Under the pieces are notes generated by a model that saw only the letters and a program-made list of their open reading frames with translations, was not told the origin of the DNA and did not search any database. A stretch of DNA of 64,000 bases from Dietzia aurantiaca (GTDB taxonomy: Bacteria > Actinomycetota > Actinomycetes > Mycobacteriales > Mycobacteriaceae). Every line of letters starts with the position of its first letter. Within the stretch, counting starts at the first letter, position 1. Shown here one piece after another: positions 26,488 through 36,625 of the stretch. A program made the translations under genes and the position numbers. The DNA lies in contig NZ_JAIFXZ010000002.1 of NCBI RefSeq assembly GCF_021033825.1, forward strand, positions 186,001-250,000, written 5' to 3'.

Positions 26488-28851
26488 ATGACGCAACGAC
26501 CGGACCCCGCCGCTCAGACCGGCCGCGCGGCACGCGAGGGCGCGGCCGGACAGCCGCAACCCACCACCCAGCCGCTACCGGTGATTCCGGGCACCAAGCC
26601 ATCGGCGAGTCGTCGGGTGAGGGCTCGCTGGGCTCGGCGCCTGACGTCGGGTCTGGCCATCACGTCGACGCCCGCGGTTCTCGAGCCGCTGGTCCGGGTC
26701 CATCGGGTCCACCACCCGAAGGCCGACGTCGGCCTACTCGCCCGGGCCTACGCGCTGGCCGACAAACAACATGCAGGCGTCTACCGGAAGTCCGGCGACC
26801 CCTACATCACCCACCCTCTCGCCGTCGCGACCATCTGCGCGGAGATGGGGATGGACACCACGACACTCGTGGCCGCCCTGCTTCACGACACCGTGGAGGA
26901 CACCGACTACTCGCTTGAGCAGCTGTCCACGGATTTCGGCGGAGAGGTCGCGCACCTCGTCGACGGCGTGACCAAACTCGACAAGGTCGAGTTCGGCGAA
27001 GCCGCGGAGGCGGAGACGATCCGCAAGATGATCATCGCGATGGCGCACGATCCCCGTGTGCTGGTGATCAAGGTGGGGGACCGGCTGCACAACATGCGGA
27101 CGATGCGTTTCCTCCCGCCGGAGAAGCAGGTCAAAAAGGCTCGCGAGACGCTCGAGGTGATCGCGCCGCTGGCGCATCGGCTCGGAATGGCCACGATCAA
27201 GTGGGAACTCGAGGACCTCGCATTCGCGATCCTGGAGCCCAAAAAGTACCAGGAGATCGTCCGGCTGGTCGCCGATCGCGCGCCGAGCCGGGACGTGTAC
27301 CTGGGCACCGTGATCGGGCGGGTCAACGCAGAGCTGGAGAAAGCCCACATCGAGGCCACGGTGGAGGGACGCCCGAAGCACTACTGGTCGATCTATCAGA
27401 AGATGATCGTCCGCGGTCGCGAGTTCGACGAGATCCACGACCTGGTCGGCATCCGCGTCCTGTGCGAGGACGTGCGGGACTGCTATGCGGCGATCGGTGT
27501 CGTCCACTCCACGTGGAAGCCCATGCCGGGTCGGTTCAAGGACTACATCGCGCAGCCTCGGTTCGGCGTCTACCGGTCTCTGCACACCACAGTGATCGGC
27601 CCGGACGGCAAACCACTCGAAATCCAGATCCGCACCCACGAGATGCACCGGAACGCCGAGTACGGCATCGCGGCGCACTGGCGGTACAAGGAGACGCGGG
27701 GTAAGCACCACGGGGACCAGGCCGAACTCGACGATATGGCGTGGATGCGCCAGCTGCTGAGCTGGCAGCGAGAGGCCGCGGATCCCGGTGAGTTCCTCGA
27801 CTCGCTGCGGTTCGAGATGACCAGCAAGGAGATCTTCGTCTTCACCCCGAAGGGGGACGTGGTGAACCTTCCGGTGGGTGCGACGCCGGTCGATTTCGCC
27901 TACGCCGTGCACACCGAGGTCGGGCACCGGTGTATCGGTGCGCGCGTGAACGGAAAGCTCGTCGCCCTCGAACGGCCTCTCGAGAACGGCGAGGTCGTGG
28001 AGGTGTTCACCTCCAAGGACCCCAATGCCGGCCCGAGCCTCGACTGGCAGAAGTTCGTCGTCTCCGGCCGGGCCAAGAGCTCCATCCGGCAGTGGTTCGC
28101 CAAGGAGCGCCGCGAGGAGGCTCTGGAGAGGGGCAAAGACCTCATCACCCGTGAGGTCAGACGCGGCGGCGTTCCCGTTCACCGCGTCTTCTCCAACGAG
28201 ACGATCGCCGGCGTGGCCCGCGAGCTCGGCTTCGCCGACGTCACCGCGCTCTACACGGCCATCGGCGAGCATCACGTCTCGGCGAAGACCGTCGTCGGAC
28301 GACTCGTCGCAGCCCATGGCGGGGTGGATGAGGTCACCGAGGAACTCGCCGACAGGTCGCGGGACAAGACCATCGCCCCGCGTCGATCCGCGCCTGCGGG
28401 CGCCGGCGTCCTGGTCGGCGGTGTCGAGGACGTCCACGCGAAACTCGCTCGGTGCTGTATGCCGGTTCCCGGTGACGAGGTCCTGGGTTTCATCACCCGG
28501 GGCGGCACGGTCAGTGTTCACCGGACCGACTGCACCAATGCCTCCGATCTACATCGTGAACCCGAGCGGCTCGTCAAGGTCGAGTGGGCACCACAGCCCG
28601 GCGCGGTCTTCCTCGTGGCGATCCAGGTGGAGGCCCTCGATCGTCATCGCCTGCTTTCGGACGTGACCAAGGTCCTCGCCGACGAGAAGGTCAATATCCT
28701 GTCCGCGTCGGTGCAGACCGCCGGCGATGACAGGGTGGCGATCTCCCGGTTCACGTTCGAGATGGCCGATCCCAAACACCTGGGCCACGTCCTGGGCGCC
28801 GTCAGGCGGGTGGAGGGTGTCTTCGACGTCAGCCGGATGACCTCGAACTGA
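26488..28851 (+). CDS. rel: Bifunctional (p)ppGpp synthetase/hydrolase Rel
   Basis: Makes and degrades the stringent-response alarmone. The 787-residue protein has every Rel domain in order: HD hydrolase ([10 protein letters not shown], about 135), synthetase with RFKDYIA and [11 protein letters not shown] (the RxKD type found in bifunctional enzymes), TGS ([17 protein letters not shown], about 450), a helical/zinc-finger region with [14 protein letters not shown], and ACT at the C-terminus (SVQTAGDDR). The N-terminal 75 residues are a disordered Pro/Arg-rich extension. The last gene of the secDF-apt-rel unit, followed by a hairpin terminator. Confidence 0.96.
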   Translation: MTQRPDPAAQTGRAAREGAAGQPQPTTQPLPVIPGTKPSASRRVRARWARRLTSGLAITSTPAVLEPLVRVHRVHHPKADVGLLARAYALADKQHAGVYRKSGDPYITHPLAVATICAEMGMDTTTLVAALLHDTVEDTDYSLEQLSTDFGGEVAHLVDGVTKLDKVEFGEAAEAETIRKMIIAMAHDPRVLVIKVGDRLHNMRTMRFLPPEKQVKKARETLEVIAPLAHRLGMATIKWELEDLAFAILEPKKYQEIVRLVADRAPSRDVYLGTVIGRVNAELEKAHIEATVEGRPKHYWSIYQKMIVRGREFDEIHDLVGIRVLCEDVRDCYAAIGVVHSTWKPMPGRFKDYIAQPRFGVYRSLHTTVIGPDGKPLEIQIRTHEMHRNAEYGIAAHWRYKETRGKHHGDQAELDDMAWMRQLLSWQREAADPGEFLDSLRFEMTSKEIFVFTPKGDVVNLPVGATPVDFAYAVHTEVGHRCIGARVNGKLVALERPLENGEVVEVFTSKDPNAGPSLDWQKFVVSGRAKSSIRQWFAKERREEALERGKDLITREVRRGGVPVHRVFSNETIAGVARELGFADVTALYTAIGEHHVSAKTVVGRLVAAHGGVDEVTEELADRSRDKTIAPRRSAPAGAGVLVGGVEDVHAKLARCCMPVPGDEVLGFITRGGTVSVHRTDCTNASDLHREPERLVKVEWAPQPGAVFLVAIQVEALDRHRLLSDVTKVLADEKVNILSASVQTAGDDRVAISRFTFEMADPKHLGHVLGAVRRVEGVFDVSRMTSN

Positions 28852-28860
28852 GACGAGAAA

Positions 28861-28896
28861 AGGACGGTCCCCAACTCAGAAGCTGAGGACCGTCCT
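28861..28896. terminator. Bidirectional terminator between rel and the cyclophilin gene
   Basis: aggacggtc ... gaccgtcct with an inner ctcag-aag-ctgag stem, 9 bp after the rel stop and 15 bp beyond the convergent gene end. Confidence 0.8.
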
Positions 28897-28911
28897 GTCT
28901 CCGGTGCCCGA

Positions 28912-29835
28912 TCACTCCTCAGGCAGGCCCTCCTGGGCGCCGACGGTGACCTTCTCGATCTCGACCGCGCTCTTCGGCCGCTGATAGTCGGCGTTCGACG
29001 GGTCGTTACTCTTCACGCCCGCGTCGGTGATCTTGTCGAGTACCTCGAGGCCGGACTCACTGATCGTTCCCATGACCGTGTACTCGGCGGGGAGCATTGA
29101 GTCCTCGTAGACCAGGAAGAACTGGCTGCCGGCACTGTTCGGCGCCTGCGACTTGGCCATGGCGACCGTGCCGCGCGGGTAGACCGACATCCCCGAACCG
29201 TCGTCGGCCACGGCGAGATCGGTGGGCGGCTCATCGGCCACCGTGTATCCCGGCCCGGACAGGCCCGTGCCGGTCGGATCGCCACACTGCAGGACGGACA
29301 GGGCCGCGCCCTCCTCGGCGACGGTCAGACGGTGACATTCGGTGTCGTTGAAGAAACCCTGCTCAGACAGCGAGACGAAACTCGCGACGTTGCACGGGGC
29401 GCCCTCACGGTCGAGCCGGAGTGGGATCTCCCCGCTGTTGGTGGTGATGGTGATCTCGGCGGTACCCCGACGCGGCTGGTCCCCGGTGGGCGCCTCGCCG
29501 TCGCGCTTGCTCTCACCGATCTCGTCGACCTGCTCGTTGAACCGCTCGACCTCGGCAACGACCTCGGGCCCCTGGTCCTCGTACTCGGCGGGGTCGATCT
29601 TCTCCGGCGCCGCCGTGTCCTCCGGGTATTCGCAGGAGATCCAGTTCGCCGCGTATTTCTCGGCGCGGGCCTCCTCGGCCTTGTTCCAGACCACGAAGCC
29701 GACGATCCCGAGGAGCACCACGACCACCACGGCGGCCGCAGCGATCTTCAGCTGCTTCTCACGGCGTGCCTGGGCCTCCATCTGCTCGCGCAGGCGCTGG
29801 CGTGCCTCGGCTCGACGTTCCTGGTTGGTGGACAC
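28912..29835 (-). CDS. ppiB: Membrane-anchored cyclophilin-type peptidyl-prolyl isomerase
   Basis: Predicted extracytoplasmic prolyl isomerase tethered by one N-terminal helix (about residues 31-52) after a charged coiled-coil-like cytosolic stretch. The cyclophilin domain (about 125-300) keeps HR (ECHRLTV), the LQCGDPTGTG loop and GSQFFLVYED. Four Cys outside the membrane (CEYP, APCNV, ECHRL, LQCGD) could form two disulfides, as expected for a secreted domain. GTG at 29835. It corresponds in position to Rv2582 and is divergent from the MBL hydrolase gene. Confidence 0.9.
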   Translation of the reverse strand: MSTNQERRAEARQRLREQMEAQARREKQLKIAAAAVVVVVLLGIVGFVVWNKAEEARAEKYAANWISCEYPEDTAAPEKIDPAEYEDQGPEVVAEVERFNEQVDEIGESKRDGEAPTGDQPRRGTAEITITTNSGEIPLRLDREGAPCNVASFVSLSEQGFFNDTECHRLTVAEEGAALSVLQCGDPTGTGLSGPGYTVADEPPTDLAVADDGSGMSVYPRGTVAMAKSQAPNSAGSQFFLVYEDSMLPAEYTVMGTISESGLEVLDKITDAGVKSNDPSNADYQRPKSAVEIEKVTVGAQEGLPEE

Positions 29836-30041
29836 AGACCCTCCTGGGTACCTGGACTAGGCTGGAACGGTCGGCTGGATCGTCCTAGGTGACTTCCCCC
29901 GGGAAGCCGTGACGCTCCAGCCCAGGGTCCTTGTCTACCAGGTCGGGCTGAGATGACCGAACACCACTCCGGTGTCGCGGTCCGTTGGCCCCCAGCTCCG
30001 CGTCACACGTCGTGGGTGATGCGAGAAGAGGAGTACGTGAC

Positions 30042-30707
30042 GTGCAGATCGTCGGTTTCCCCGCGGGGATGTTCCAGACCAACTGCTACATCGTGTCCGA
30101 CGATTCCGGGGACTGCGTGATCGTGGACCCGGGTCAGGATTCCGAAGCGCAGGTCCGCCAGCAGGTTTCCGAGGCGGGTCTGCGGCCCCGGGCCGTGCTG
30201 CTGACCCACGGTCATCTCGACCACATCTGGAACGCGCAGCAGGTCGCCGATCATTACGGGGTGCCCGCCTACATCCACCCGGATGACCGGGAGATGTTGT
30301 CAGATCCGGCCAAGGGACTGTCTCTGGACCTGTCGGCCATGCTCAAGGGCGCGGAGTTCACTGAGCCCGCCGAGGTGATCGAGGTATTCGACGGTGACTC
30401 CCTGACATTCGGTTCGATGGTCTTCGACGTCGACCATGTCCCCGGGCACAGTCCGGGTTCGGTGTCGTTCAGGATCCTGGTGGAGAGCGAGCAGGGGCCT
30501 CGCATGGTGGTCCTCGGTGGTGACGTGCTGTTCCAGGACGGCGTCGGCCGAACCGACCTGCCGGCCGGGGACACCGAGGTGCTCATGCAGTCCATCGCCA
30601 AGAAGTTCCTCGTGTTGGACGACGACGCCGTGGTCCTGCCCGGGCACGGCCCGTCCACCACGATCGGTCGTGAGCGGCGCTCGAACCCGTTCCTGCGAGA
30701 CCTGTAG
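30042..30707 (+). CDS. MBL-fold metallo-hydrolase (glyoxalase II-like)
   Basis: Metallo-beta-lactamase-fold hydrolase with the glyoxalase II-type metal motif THGHLDHIWN (HxHxDH, about residues 54-59), then VPGHSPGS and a final LPGHGPST His. The substrate is unknown; glutathione is absent from this lineage, so classic glyoxalase II activity on lactoylglutathione is unlikely. GTG at 30042 is chosen because aagaggag lies about 9 nt upstream and the protein then begins VQIVGFPAGMFQTNCYIV, the usual N-terminus. Upstream of hisS with a 45-bp gap. Confidence 0.87.
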   Translation: MQIVGFPAGMFQTNCYIVSDDSGDCVIVDPGQDSEAQVRQQVSEAGLRPRAVLLTHGHLDHIWNAQQVADHYGVPAYIHPDDREMLSDPAKGLSLDLSAMLKGAEFTEPAEVIEVFDGDSLTFGSMVFDVDHVPGHSPGSVSFRILVESEQGPRMVVLGGDVLFQDGVGRTDLPAGDTEVLMQSIAKKFLVLDDDAVVLPGHGPSTTIGRERRSNPFLRDL

Positions 30708-30752
30708 CAACCGCCATCCCCGCATTACGAGAGAGCCGAGGATTTTCGACCC

Positions 30753-32033
30753 GTGACCGGTAGCCAGAAGAAGACCGCCATCAAGGCGCCCAAGGGCGTG
30801 CCCGATTACGTGCCGCCGACGTCGGCGGCGTTCGTCGCCGTGCGGGACGCGATCACGCATGCGGCGCGCAGGGCAGGCTACGGCCATATCGAGTTGCCCG
30901 TCTTCGAGGAGACGACCCTGTTCGCGCGGGGCGTCGGCGAGTCCACCGACGTGGTCTCCAAGGAGATGTACACCTTCTCCGACCGGGGCGGGCGGAGCGT
31001 GACTCTGCGACCGGAGGGCACCGCGGGCGTCATGCGCGCGGTGATCGAGCACGGCCTGGATCGAGGCCAGCTACCGGTGAAGCTCTGTTACGCGGGTCCG
31101 TTCTTCCGCTACGAGCGTCCGCAGGCCGGCCGCTACCGCCAGCTGCAGCAGGTGGGGATCGAAGCCATCGGTGTGGACGACCCGGCGCTCGACGCCGAGG
31201 TGATCGCGGTCGCTGACGAGGCGTTCCGCTCGCTCGGGTTGACCGGGTTCCGCTTGGAGTTGACCTCACTGGGCGACGACACGTGCCGCCCCGAGTACAG
31301 GGAGCGGCTCCAGAGCTTCCTCGCCGGGCTGGAGCTGGACGAGGCCACCCGCGAGCGCGCCCGGATCAACCCACTCCGTGTTCTCGATGACAAACGTCCC
31401 GAGATCCGCGTCCAGCTCGAGGACGCGCCGCTGATGATCGATCACCTGTCGGACTCGAGCGCGGAGCACTTCGGTTCGGTGCGGGCCCACCTCGACGCGC
31501 TCGGGGTGCCGTACGTGGTCAACCCCCGCATGGTGCGGGGATTGGACTACTACACCAAGACCACCTTCGAGTTCGTCCATGACGGTCTCGGCGCACAGTC
31601 CGGGATCGGCGGTGGCGGTCGCTACGACGGTCTGATGGCGCAGTTGGGCGGCCAGGACCTGTCCGGGATCGGGTTCGGGATCGGCGTGGACCGCACGATG
31701 CTCGCGCTCGAGGCGGAGGGCCTCGATCCGACGGCCGGCGGCAGGGTGGACGTCTACGGGGTCGCCCTGGGCGCCGCGGCGAAGTCGGCGCTCGTGCCGG
31801 TCCTCGCGGAGTTCCGTCGGGGCGGGGTACGCGCCGACATGGCCTATGGGGACCGCGGGATGAAGGGCTCCTTCAAGGCCGCCGACAGGTCCGGAGCCGC
31901 GGTGACGATCGTCGTGGGTGAGGACGAACTCGCCGCGGGAACCGCCGTGGTCAAGACCATGTCGACGGGGGAGCAGCACGCGGTGCCGCTCGATTCCGTG
32001 GTCGATCACGTTCGTGGACTGCTCGGCGCCTGA
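30753..32033 (+). CDS. hisS: Histidyl-tRNA synthetase
   Basis: Charges tRNA-His. The 426-residue class II synthetase shows motif 1 with the GxxDxxP equivalent KGVPDYVPP, motif 2 with [11 protein letters not shown] and [13 protein letters not shown], the His-specific [12 protein letters not shown] and [10 protein letters not shown], motif 3 [10 protein letters not shown] and a C-terminal anticodon domain (from about 330). The GTG start follows gagagccgagg. No T-box was recognised upstream. Confidence 0.96.
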   Translation: MTGSQKKTAIKAPKGVPDYVPPTSAAFVAVRDAITHAARRAGYGHIELPVFEETTLFARGVGESTDVVSKEMYTFSDRGGRSVTLRPEGTAGVMRAVIEHGLDRGQLPVKLCYAGPFFRYERPQAGRYRQLQQVGIEAIGVDDPALDAEVIAVADEAFRSLGLTGFRLELTSLGDDTCRPEYRERLQSFLAGLELDEATRERARINPLRVLDDKRPEIRVQLEDAPLMIDHLSDSSAEHFGSVRAHLDALGVPYVVNPRMVRGLDYYTKTTFEFVHDGLGAQSGIGGGGRYDGLMAQLGGQDLSGIGFGIGVDRTMLALEAEGLDPTAGGRVDVYGVALGAAAKSALVPVLAEFRRGGVRADMAYGDRGMKGSFKAADRSGAAVTIVVGEDELAAGTAVVKTMSTGEQHAVPLDSVVDHVRGLLGA

Positions 32034-32042
32034 CGATGCGTG

Positions 32043-32091
32043 GCCGCCTGTGCTGCCTCCCCGGCAGAGCAGGCGGCGCCACGTCGTTGTG
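32043..32091. terminator. Hairpin between convergent hisS and metallopeptidase genes
   Basis: gccgcctg and caggcggc (with gtgg/ccac outside) form a long stem with small bulges around an inner gcc-tcccc-ggc hairpin, in the 69 bp between the two convergent stops. Confidence 0.6.
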
Positions 32092-32102
32092 AATCACCTC
32101 GT

Positions 32103-33017
32103 TCAGAACTGCGCGCTGAACGTGTCGCAGGCGGCCACGGACCCCTGCTGGTAGCCCGTGACGAACCACTGCCGTCGCATCTCGGACGAGCCGTGGGTCC
32201 ACGAGCCCGGATCGACGCGTGCGCCGCCGGACTTCTGGATGTGGTCGTCGCCAATCGCCTCCGCGGTTTGGATGATCGCGTCGACGTCCTGCTCGGTCAG
32301 GCTCTCGAGGAGGGGCTGCTGCCCTCCGGGCGCGGGGGTTGACGTGGCGTAGTGCGCCCACAGCCCGGCGTAGCAGTCGGCCTGCAGTTCCACGCGTACC
32401 GCGCCGGAGGAGGGGCCGCGTGGATCCTGCTGAGATCGTCGGATGTCGCCGAGCATGGTCTGCAGGTGATGGCCGAACTCGTGCGCCACCACGTACATCT
32501 GGGCCGCGCCGTCCGGTGAACCGCCGAGGCGCCTGACCAGGACGTCGTCGAAGAACGCCGGGTCGATGTAGACCTCCTGGTCCGCGGGGCAGTAGAAGGG
32601 CCCGACGTCGGATGAGCCTGCGCCGCAGCCGGTGTTGATGCGGCCGGTGAAGATGTTGGTGTGGGGTTGGACCCAGTTCATGCCGACCTGGGCGGGTAGT
32701 TCGGCGGTCCAGACGTCCTCGAGACTCTCGGTGGTGGCGACGATCCTGCAGATAGTGTCGGAGTTCGCCTGTTGGAGATCGCACTGATCGATGTGGGTCT
32801 GGAACTGCTCCGCCGATGAGGAGTTCTGTCCCTGTTCGTCGGAACCGCCTTCGGTCAGGCCCAGCTGGGCCGGGTCCACGCCCAGGACAAGGGCGATGAC
32901 GACGACGACGATGCCGCCGACACCGCCACCGATCACCACCCCCCGGCCACCCCGACCTCCTCGGCCACCACCTGACACACCGCTGGTGTCCAGCCGGCCG
33001 CTCTGCCTGAATGTCAT
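32103..33017 (-). CDS. YpfJ-family neutral zinc metallopeptidase, membrane-anchored
   Basis: Predicted zinc protease of the YpfJ/neutral zinc metallopeptidase family, position equivalent of Rv2575. The 304-residue protein has a Gly/Arg-rich N-terminus, one membrane helix (about 27-46) and an extracytoplasmic domain with H179-E180-FG-H183 as the zinc site in [11 protein letters not shown], then [12 protein letters not shown] with the third ligand region. Paired Cys (C80/C90, C131/C143) suggest disulfides. The physiological substrate is not known. The ATG at 33017 is preceded by a purine-rich gggagggcggagg. Confidence 0.88.
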   Translation of the reverse strand: MTFRQSGRLDTSGVSGGGRGGRGGRGVVIGGGVGGIVVVVIALVLGVDPAQLGLTEGGSDEQGQNSSSAEQFQTHIDQCDLQQANSDTICRIVATTESLEDVWTAELPAQVGMNWVQPHTNIFTGRINTGCGAGSSDVGPFYCPADQEVYIDPAFFDDVLVRRLGGSPDGAAQMYVVAHEFGHHLQTMLGDIRRSQQDPRGPSSGAVRVELQADCYAGLWAHYATSTPAPGGQQPLLESLTEQDVDAIIQTAEAIGDDHIQKSGGARVDPGSWTHGSSEMRRQWFVTGYQQGSVAACDTFSAQF

Positions 33018-33086
33018 GGCCTCCGCCCTCCCTCGCGTGGGCCGCCCGGTCCTCCGAGCCGTCGCCACCCCGCGCTGTCGGGCCTC

Positions 33087-33115
33087 ACAGTATTGTGCGG
33101 TACACCCTGTGTGCA
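33087..33115 (-). promoter_or_regulatory. Candidate promoter of the metallopeptidase gene
   Basis: On the minus strand TGCACA (33110-33115) and TACTGT (33087-33092) are 17 nt apart, about 70 nt before the ATG. Confidence 0.4.
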
Positions 33116-33145
33116 GCCGGCACGGGCCGATTCGGGTGGTGGACG

Positions 33146-33151
33146 TAGACT
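33146..33151 (+). promoter_or_regulatory. Candidate aspS -10 element
   Basis: TAGACT fits TANNNT, about 95 nt before the aspS GTG; the -35 is poor. Confidence 0.3.
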
Positions 33152-33246
33152 GTGGTGCGTCCGGGCTGGCGGCGGACTGTCGGCGTCGTCGACCGTCCCC
33201 TGGCTCATCGAACACATTTTGCTTCCCCGACGAGAGGACCACCGTA

Positions 33247-35043
33247 GTGCTGCGCACCCATTCCGCCGGCCAGCTCCGAGCCGCCGATGCAGGGGCCACC
33301 GTCACCTTGGCCGGGTGGGTGGCGCGCCGCCGGGACCACGGCGGGGTGATCTTCGTCGATCTCCGCGACTCCTCCGGCGTCTGCCAGGTGGTCTTCCGAT
33401 CCGAGGAGGTCGCCGAGCGGGCCCATCGTCTCCGCAACGAGTTCTGTGTCGCCGTCACCGGCGTGGTGGACCGTCGCCCGGAGGGCTCGGAGAACCCCAA
33501 CCTCGATTCCGGTGAGATCGAGATCGACGTTACCTCGTTCGAGGTCCTCGGCGAGGCCGCCCCGCTTCCGTTTCAGCTCGATGACGAGGTGGGGGAGGAG
33601 GCGCGCCTGCGTCACCGTTACCTCGATCTGCGCCGCGAGGGCCCGGGTGCCGCGTTGCGTCTGCGCTCGAAGGTCAACTCCGCGGCCCGTGGTGTCATGG
33701 CGCGGAATGACTTCGTCGAGATCGAGACCCCGACCCTGACGCGGTCCACTCCCGAGGGCGCCCGCGACTTCCTGGTCCCCGCGCGCCTGCAGCCGGGCAC
33801 CTTCTACGCGCTCCCGCAGTCTCCGCAGTTGTTCAAGCAGCTGCTCATGGTGGCCGGGATGGAGAAGTACTACCAGCTGGCCCGCTGCTACCGCGACGAG
33901 GATTTCCGCGCGGACCGGCAGCCTGAGTTCACCCAGCTCGACGTCGAGATGAGCTTCGTCGACCAGGACGACGTGATCGCCTTGGCCGAGGAGATCCTCA
34001 CGGCCGTGTGGGCGACCGCGGGCTACGAGATCTCGACTCCCTTCCCTCGTATGACCTACGAGGAGGCGATGCGCCGTTACGGCTCGGACAAGCCGGACCT
34101 GCGCTTCGAGATCGAGCTCGTCGAATGCACCGAGTTCTTCGCGGATACCCCGTTCCGGGTATTCAAGGCACCGTACGTCGGCGCCGTCGTGATGAAGGGC
34201 GGGGCGTCGCAGCCGCGTCGTCAGCTGGACGCCTGGCAGGAGTGGGCCAAGCAGCGCGGAGCCAAGGGCCTCGCGTACATCCTCGTGGGTGAGGACGGCG
34301 AACTCGGCGGCCCCGTGGCCAAGAACCTCTCGGACTCGGAGCGCGCCGGTATCGCCGCGCACGTCGGGGCGGAGCCGGGAGACTGCATCTTCTTCGGTGC
34401 CGGCCCGGTCAAGACCACGCGGGCCCTACTGGGCGCGGCTCGCGGCGAGATCGCCGACAAGCTCGGTCTGATCGACCCCACCAGGTGGGCTTTCACCTGG
34501 GTGGTCGACGCCCCGATGTTCGAGCCCGCCGACGACGCCACCGCTGCCGGCGACGTGGCCATGGGCTCCGGCGCCTGGACGGCGGTGCACCACGCGTTCA
34601 CGTCGCCCAAGCCCGAGCACCTCGACACCTTCGACACGGATCCGGGGTCAGCTCTGGCCTACGCCTACGACATCGTGTGTAACGGCAACGAGATCGGCGG
34701 TGGCTCGATCCGCATCCACCGTAAGGACATCCAGGAGCGGGTGTTCGGCGTCATGGGCATCACGCAGGAGGAGGCGCAGGAGAAGTTCGGCTTCCTCCTG
34801 GACGCCTTCTCCTACGGCGCCCCGCCGCACGGCGGCATCGCGTTCGGTTGGGACCGCATCTGCGCTCTGCTCGCCGGCACCGATTCGATCCGCGACGTGA
34901 TCGCGTTCCCGAAGTCGGGCGGCGGGATCGACCCGCTGACCGATGCGCCGGCCGAGATCACCACCCAGCAACGCAAGGAGTCGGGGATCGACGCCAAGCC
35001 CGCGCCGCGGGGCCAGCAGACTCAGGCTCCCGTCGAATCCTGA
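33247..35043 (+). CDS. aspS: Aspartyl-tRNA(Asp/Asn) synthetase
   Basis: Charges tRNA-Asp, and probably also mischarges tRNA-Asn as in mycobacteria, where GatCAB then makes Asn-tRNA; this second role is inferred. The 598-residue bacterial-type class II enzyme has an N-terminal OB anticodon domain ([20 protein letters not shown]), motif 2 ([19 protein letters not shown]), a GAD insertion domain (about 290-420) and motif 3 (GIAFGWDRI). The GTG at 33247 has GAGAGG 9 nt upstream. The last 30 residues form a basic polar tail. Confidence 0.96.
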   Translation: MLRTHSAGQLRAADAGATVTLAGWVARRRDHGGVIFVDLRDSSGVCQVVFRSEEVAERAHRLRNEFCVAVTGVVDRRPEGSENPNLDSGEIEIDVTSFEVLGEAAPLPFQLDDEVGEEARLRHRYLDLRREGPGAALRLRSKVNSAARGVMARNDFVEIETPTLTRSTPEGARDFLVPARLQPGTFYALPQSPQLFKQLLMVAGMEKYYQLARCYRDEDFRADRQPEFTQLDVEMSFVDQDDVIALAEEILTAVWATAGYEISTPFPRMTYEEAMRRYGSDKPDLRFEIELVECTEFFADTPFRVFKAPYVGAVVMKGGASQPRRQLDAWQEWAKQRGAKGLAYILVGEDGELGGPVAKNLSDSERAGIAAHVGAEPGDCIFFGAGPVKTTRALLGAARGEIADKLGLIDPTRWAFTWVVDAPMFEPADDATAAGDVAMGSGAWTAVHHAFTSPKPEHLDTFDTDPGSALAYAYDIVCNGNEIGGGSIRIHRKDIQERVFGVMGITQEEAQEKFGFLLDAFSYGAPPHGGIAFGWDRICALLAGTDSIRDVIAFPKSGGGIDPLTDAPAEITTQQRKESGIDAKPAPRGQQTQAPVES

Positions 35044-35059
35044 TCAGGCATCCCTGGGA

Positions 35060-35105
35060 ACGAACCGCCCGCCACCCGGACGCCCCGGGGTGGCGGGCGG
35101 TTCGT
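35060..35105. terminator. Bidirectional terminator between aspS and the phosphodiesterase gene
   Basis: Perfect 18-bp inverted repeat, 35060-35077 and 35088-35105, with a 10-nt loop, between convergent genes. Confidence 0.88.
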
Positions 35106-35144
35106 CGTCTACCGCAGGATTTGGGGCGGCTCCGCTGCGCGATG

Positions 35145-36491
35145 TCAGAGGTCGAAGGCCTCGACCGCCGGGGAGCCGTCCATGTCGTCGTGGCTCAGAC
35201 CGAAGAGGTGGGCGACCGTCGGGGCCACGTCGCGGGTGGTGACCGGGCGGTCTATCACCTGGCCGTGGCGCACCATCCGGTGGCCGCCGCTGATGAAGAA
35301 CGGGATCGGCAATGTCACCTCGTGACCGTGGTTGCCGGGGATCGGATTGGACAGCGGCGTCGGATCGGAGAAACGCCAACCCGGGTGGCAGGTGGCGACC
35401 AGGTCGCCGGCGCGGTCGCCGAGACGCAGATCGGCGGGGTCGTACAGGCTCTTGACGCCCGGGATCCCGGCGACCACCTGTCGGAGTCGGGCCAGCGCGG
35501 CGTCGCGCTCGGCCGGGTCGCCGAGGAACGTGAAGGTGTCGGCGCCCCCGTTCTGGGCGATCCCGAAGCGTCCACGCAGCGCCGGGTCGGCATCGAGTGC
35601 GCCCTGGGCGCTGATGACGTTCTCCGGCACCGACCAGTCCATGGAATGGTCGGCCAGGACCATGATCACCGAACGCTCCCAGCGTCCGGTGTCCCGCAGG
35701 AAGCGCTCGAACTGGTAGAGCTTGTGGTCGGAGTTCCACACGGCCTGGTTCCGCGCGGCGCGGAGGGAGTAACCGGTGAGGTCCATGTGCCCGAACCGGT
35801 CCATGTCGCCGAGGTTGACGAACGTGAACCGTGGGTTGTGGTCGGTCACCGTCCGCTTGAGCGCCTCGACCGTGAACTCGTCCAACGAGTGATCGGTGAT
35901 GGGGACCAGCGGGAAGGGTGCCCACTGCACAGAGGCCCGGCCGGTGAAGATGCCGTGCAGGTAGTCCTTGCTCAGGACGCTCGCGGTCGTCAGGCCCGCC
36001 TCGACCCGGACCCGCTCCAGAACGGTCGGGTAGGTGATGTCATCGACCCGGTCCATCGTCCGGTCCTCACCGGCCGCGTGGTCCCAGATACTGTTGGAGG
36101 GCACGCCGTTGCGGTCAGGGAAGACCCCGGTCATCATCGCGGCGTGGTTCGGGAGCGTCTCGGCGATCATGTGGGCCTGCGCCGAGGTGTAACGCGTGCC
36201 GTGCTCGGCCCACCGGTTCAGCGTGGGTGCCTGGGCGGGGTTGAGTTCGCCCGGATTCATCCCGTCGGTGACGATCACGTACAGGTCCAGGTCGTCGGCC
36301 ACCGGGCGAGTGGGTCGGGCCCACGCCTTCGCCGGCGTACCGAGGACGGTCGCACCGACCGCGGCGAGCAACCCGGCACCGCCCGCGGCGAGGGCGGTTC
36401 GCCGCGTGATGGTCGTGAGGTCCCGGGGGGAATGGTGGCGATCGATCTGGCACATGGTCTCGCGGGTGTCTTTCCTGTCACTGGTGAACAT
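35145..36491 (-). CDS. Tat-exported type I phosphodiesterase / alkaline-phosphatase superfamily protein
   Basis: Predicted secreted metal-dependent phosphodiesterase or pyrophosphatase. A twin-arginine signal (TRRTALAAGGAGLLAA, Arg pair at 30-31) ends at an AKAWA cleavage site near residue 58. Metal and nucleophile positions follow the family order: D76 (VTDGMN), T112 nucleophile in ETLPNHAAMMTG, D229/D231 and H235 (GDMDRFGH), D281-H282 (ADHSMD), and a late GNHGHE His. ATG at 36491 lacks a Shine-Dalgarno; ATG at 36455 would still keep the whole Tat motif. Substrate unknown. This gene is not in the equivalent place in M. tuberculosis as far as I recall, so it may be accessory. Confidence 0.85.
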   Translation of the reverse strand: MFTSDRKDTRETMCQIDRHHSPRDLTTITRRTALAAGGAGLLAAVGATVLGTPAKAWARPTRPVADDLDLYVIVTDGMNPGELNPAQAPTLNRWAEHGTRYTSAQAHMIAETLPNHAAMMTGVFPDRNGVPSNSIWDHAAGEDRTMDRVDDITYPTVLERVRVEAGLTTASVLSKDYLHGIFTGRASVQWAPFPLVPITDHSLDEFTVEALKRTVTDHNPRFTFVNLGDMDRFGHMDLTGYSLRAARNQAVWNSDHKLYQFERFLRDTGRWERSVIMVLADHSMDWSVPENVISAQGALDADPALRGRFGIAQNGGADTFTFLGDPAERDAALARLRQVVAGIPGVKSLYDPADLRLGDRAGDLVATCHPGWRFSDPTPLSNPIPGNHGHEVTLPIPFFISGGHRMVRHGQVIDRPVTTRDVAPTVAHLFGLSHDDMDGSPAVEAFDL

Positions 36492-36557
36492 GGGGTCACC
36501 GGTCCGATGCTCCAGTCAAGCGCATGGGCGTCATCTGCGGAAGCGTTCCGTCCGATA

Positions 36558-36568
36558 GTTGGACCAAC
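36558..36568. repeat. Palindrome between the phosphodiesterase and rarA genes
   Basis: gttgg-a-ccaac, a perfect 5-bp inverted repeat around one base, lies in the 134-bp divergent gap and could be an operator. No regulator gene is adjacent. Confidence 0.25.
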
Positions 36569-36613
36569 GTTCACCTGTCGGGCACGGGGCCGTGGCGTGT
36601 CGGAGCGGCCCGG

Positions 36614-36619
36614 TAGCCT
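36614..36619 (+). promoter_or_regulatory. -10 element of rarA, leaderless geometry
   Basis: TAGCCT fits TANNNT and ends 6 nt before the rarA GTG; no Shine-Dalgarno is present. Confidence 0.45.
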
Positions 36620-36625
36620 GACCGT

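Noticed and set aside
30680-30700. A second LexA-like site, TCGAAC followed by GTTC, at the end of the MBL gene
   Set aside because: The half-sites are only 2 nt apart instead of 4 and the site lies inside coding sequence with no promoter.
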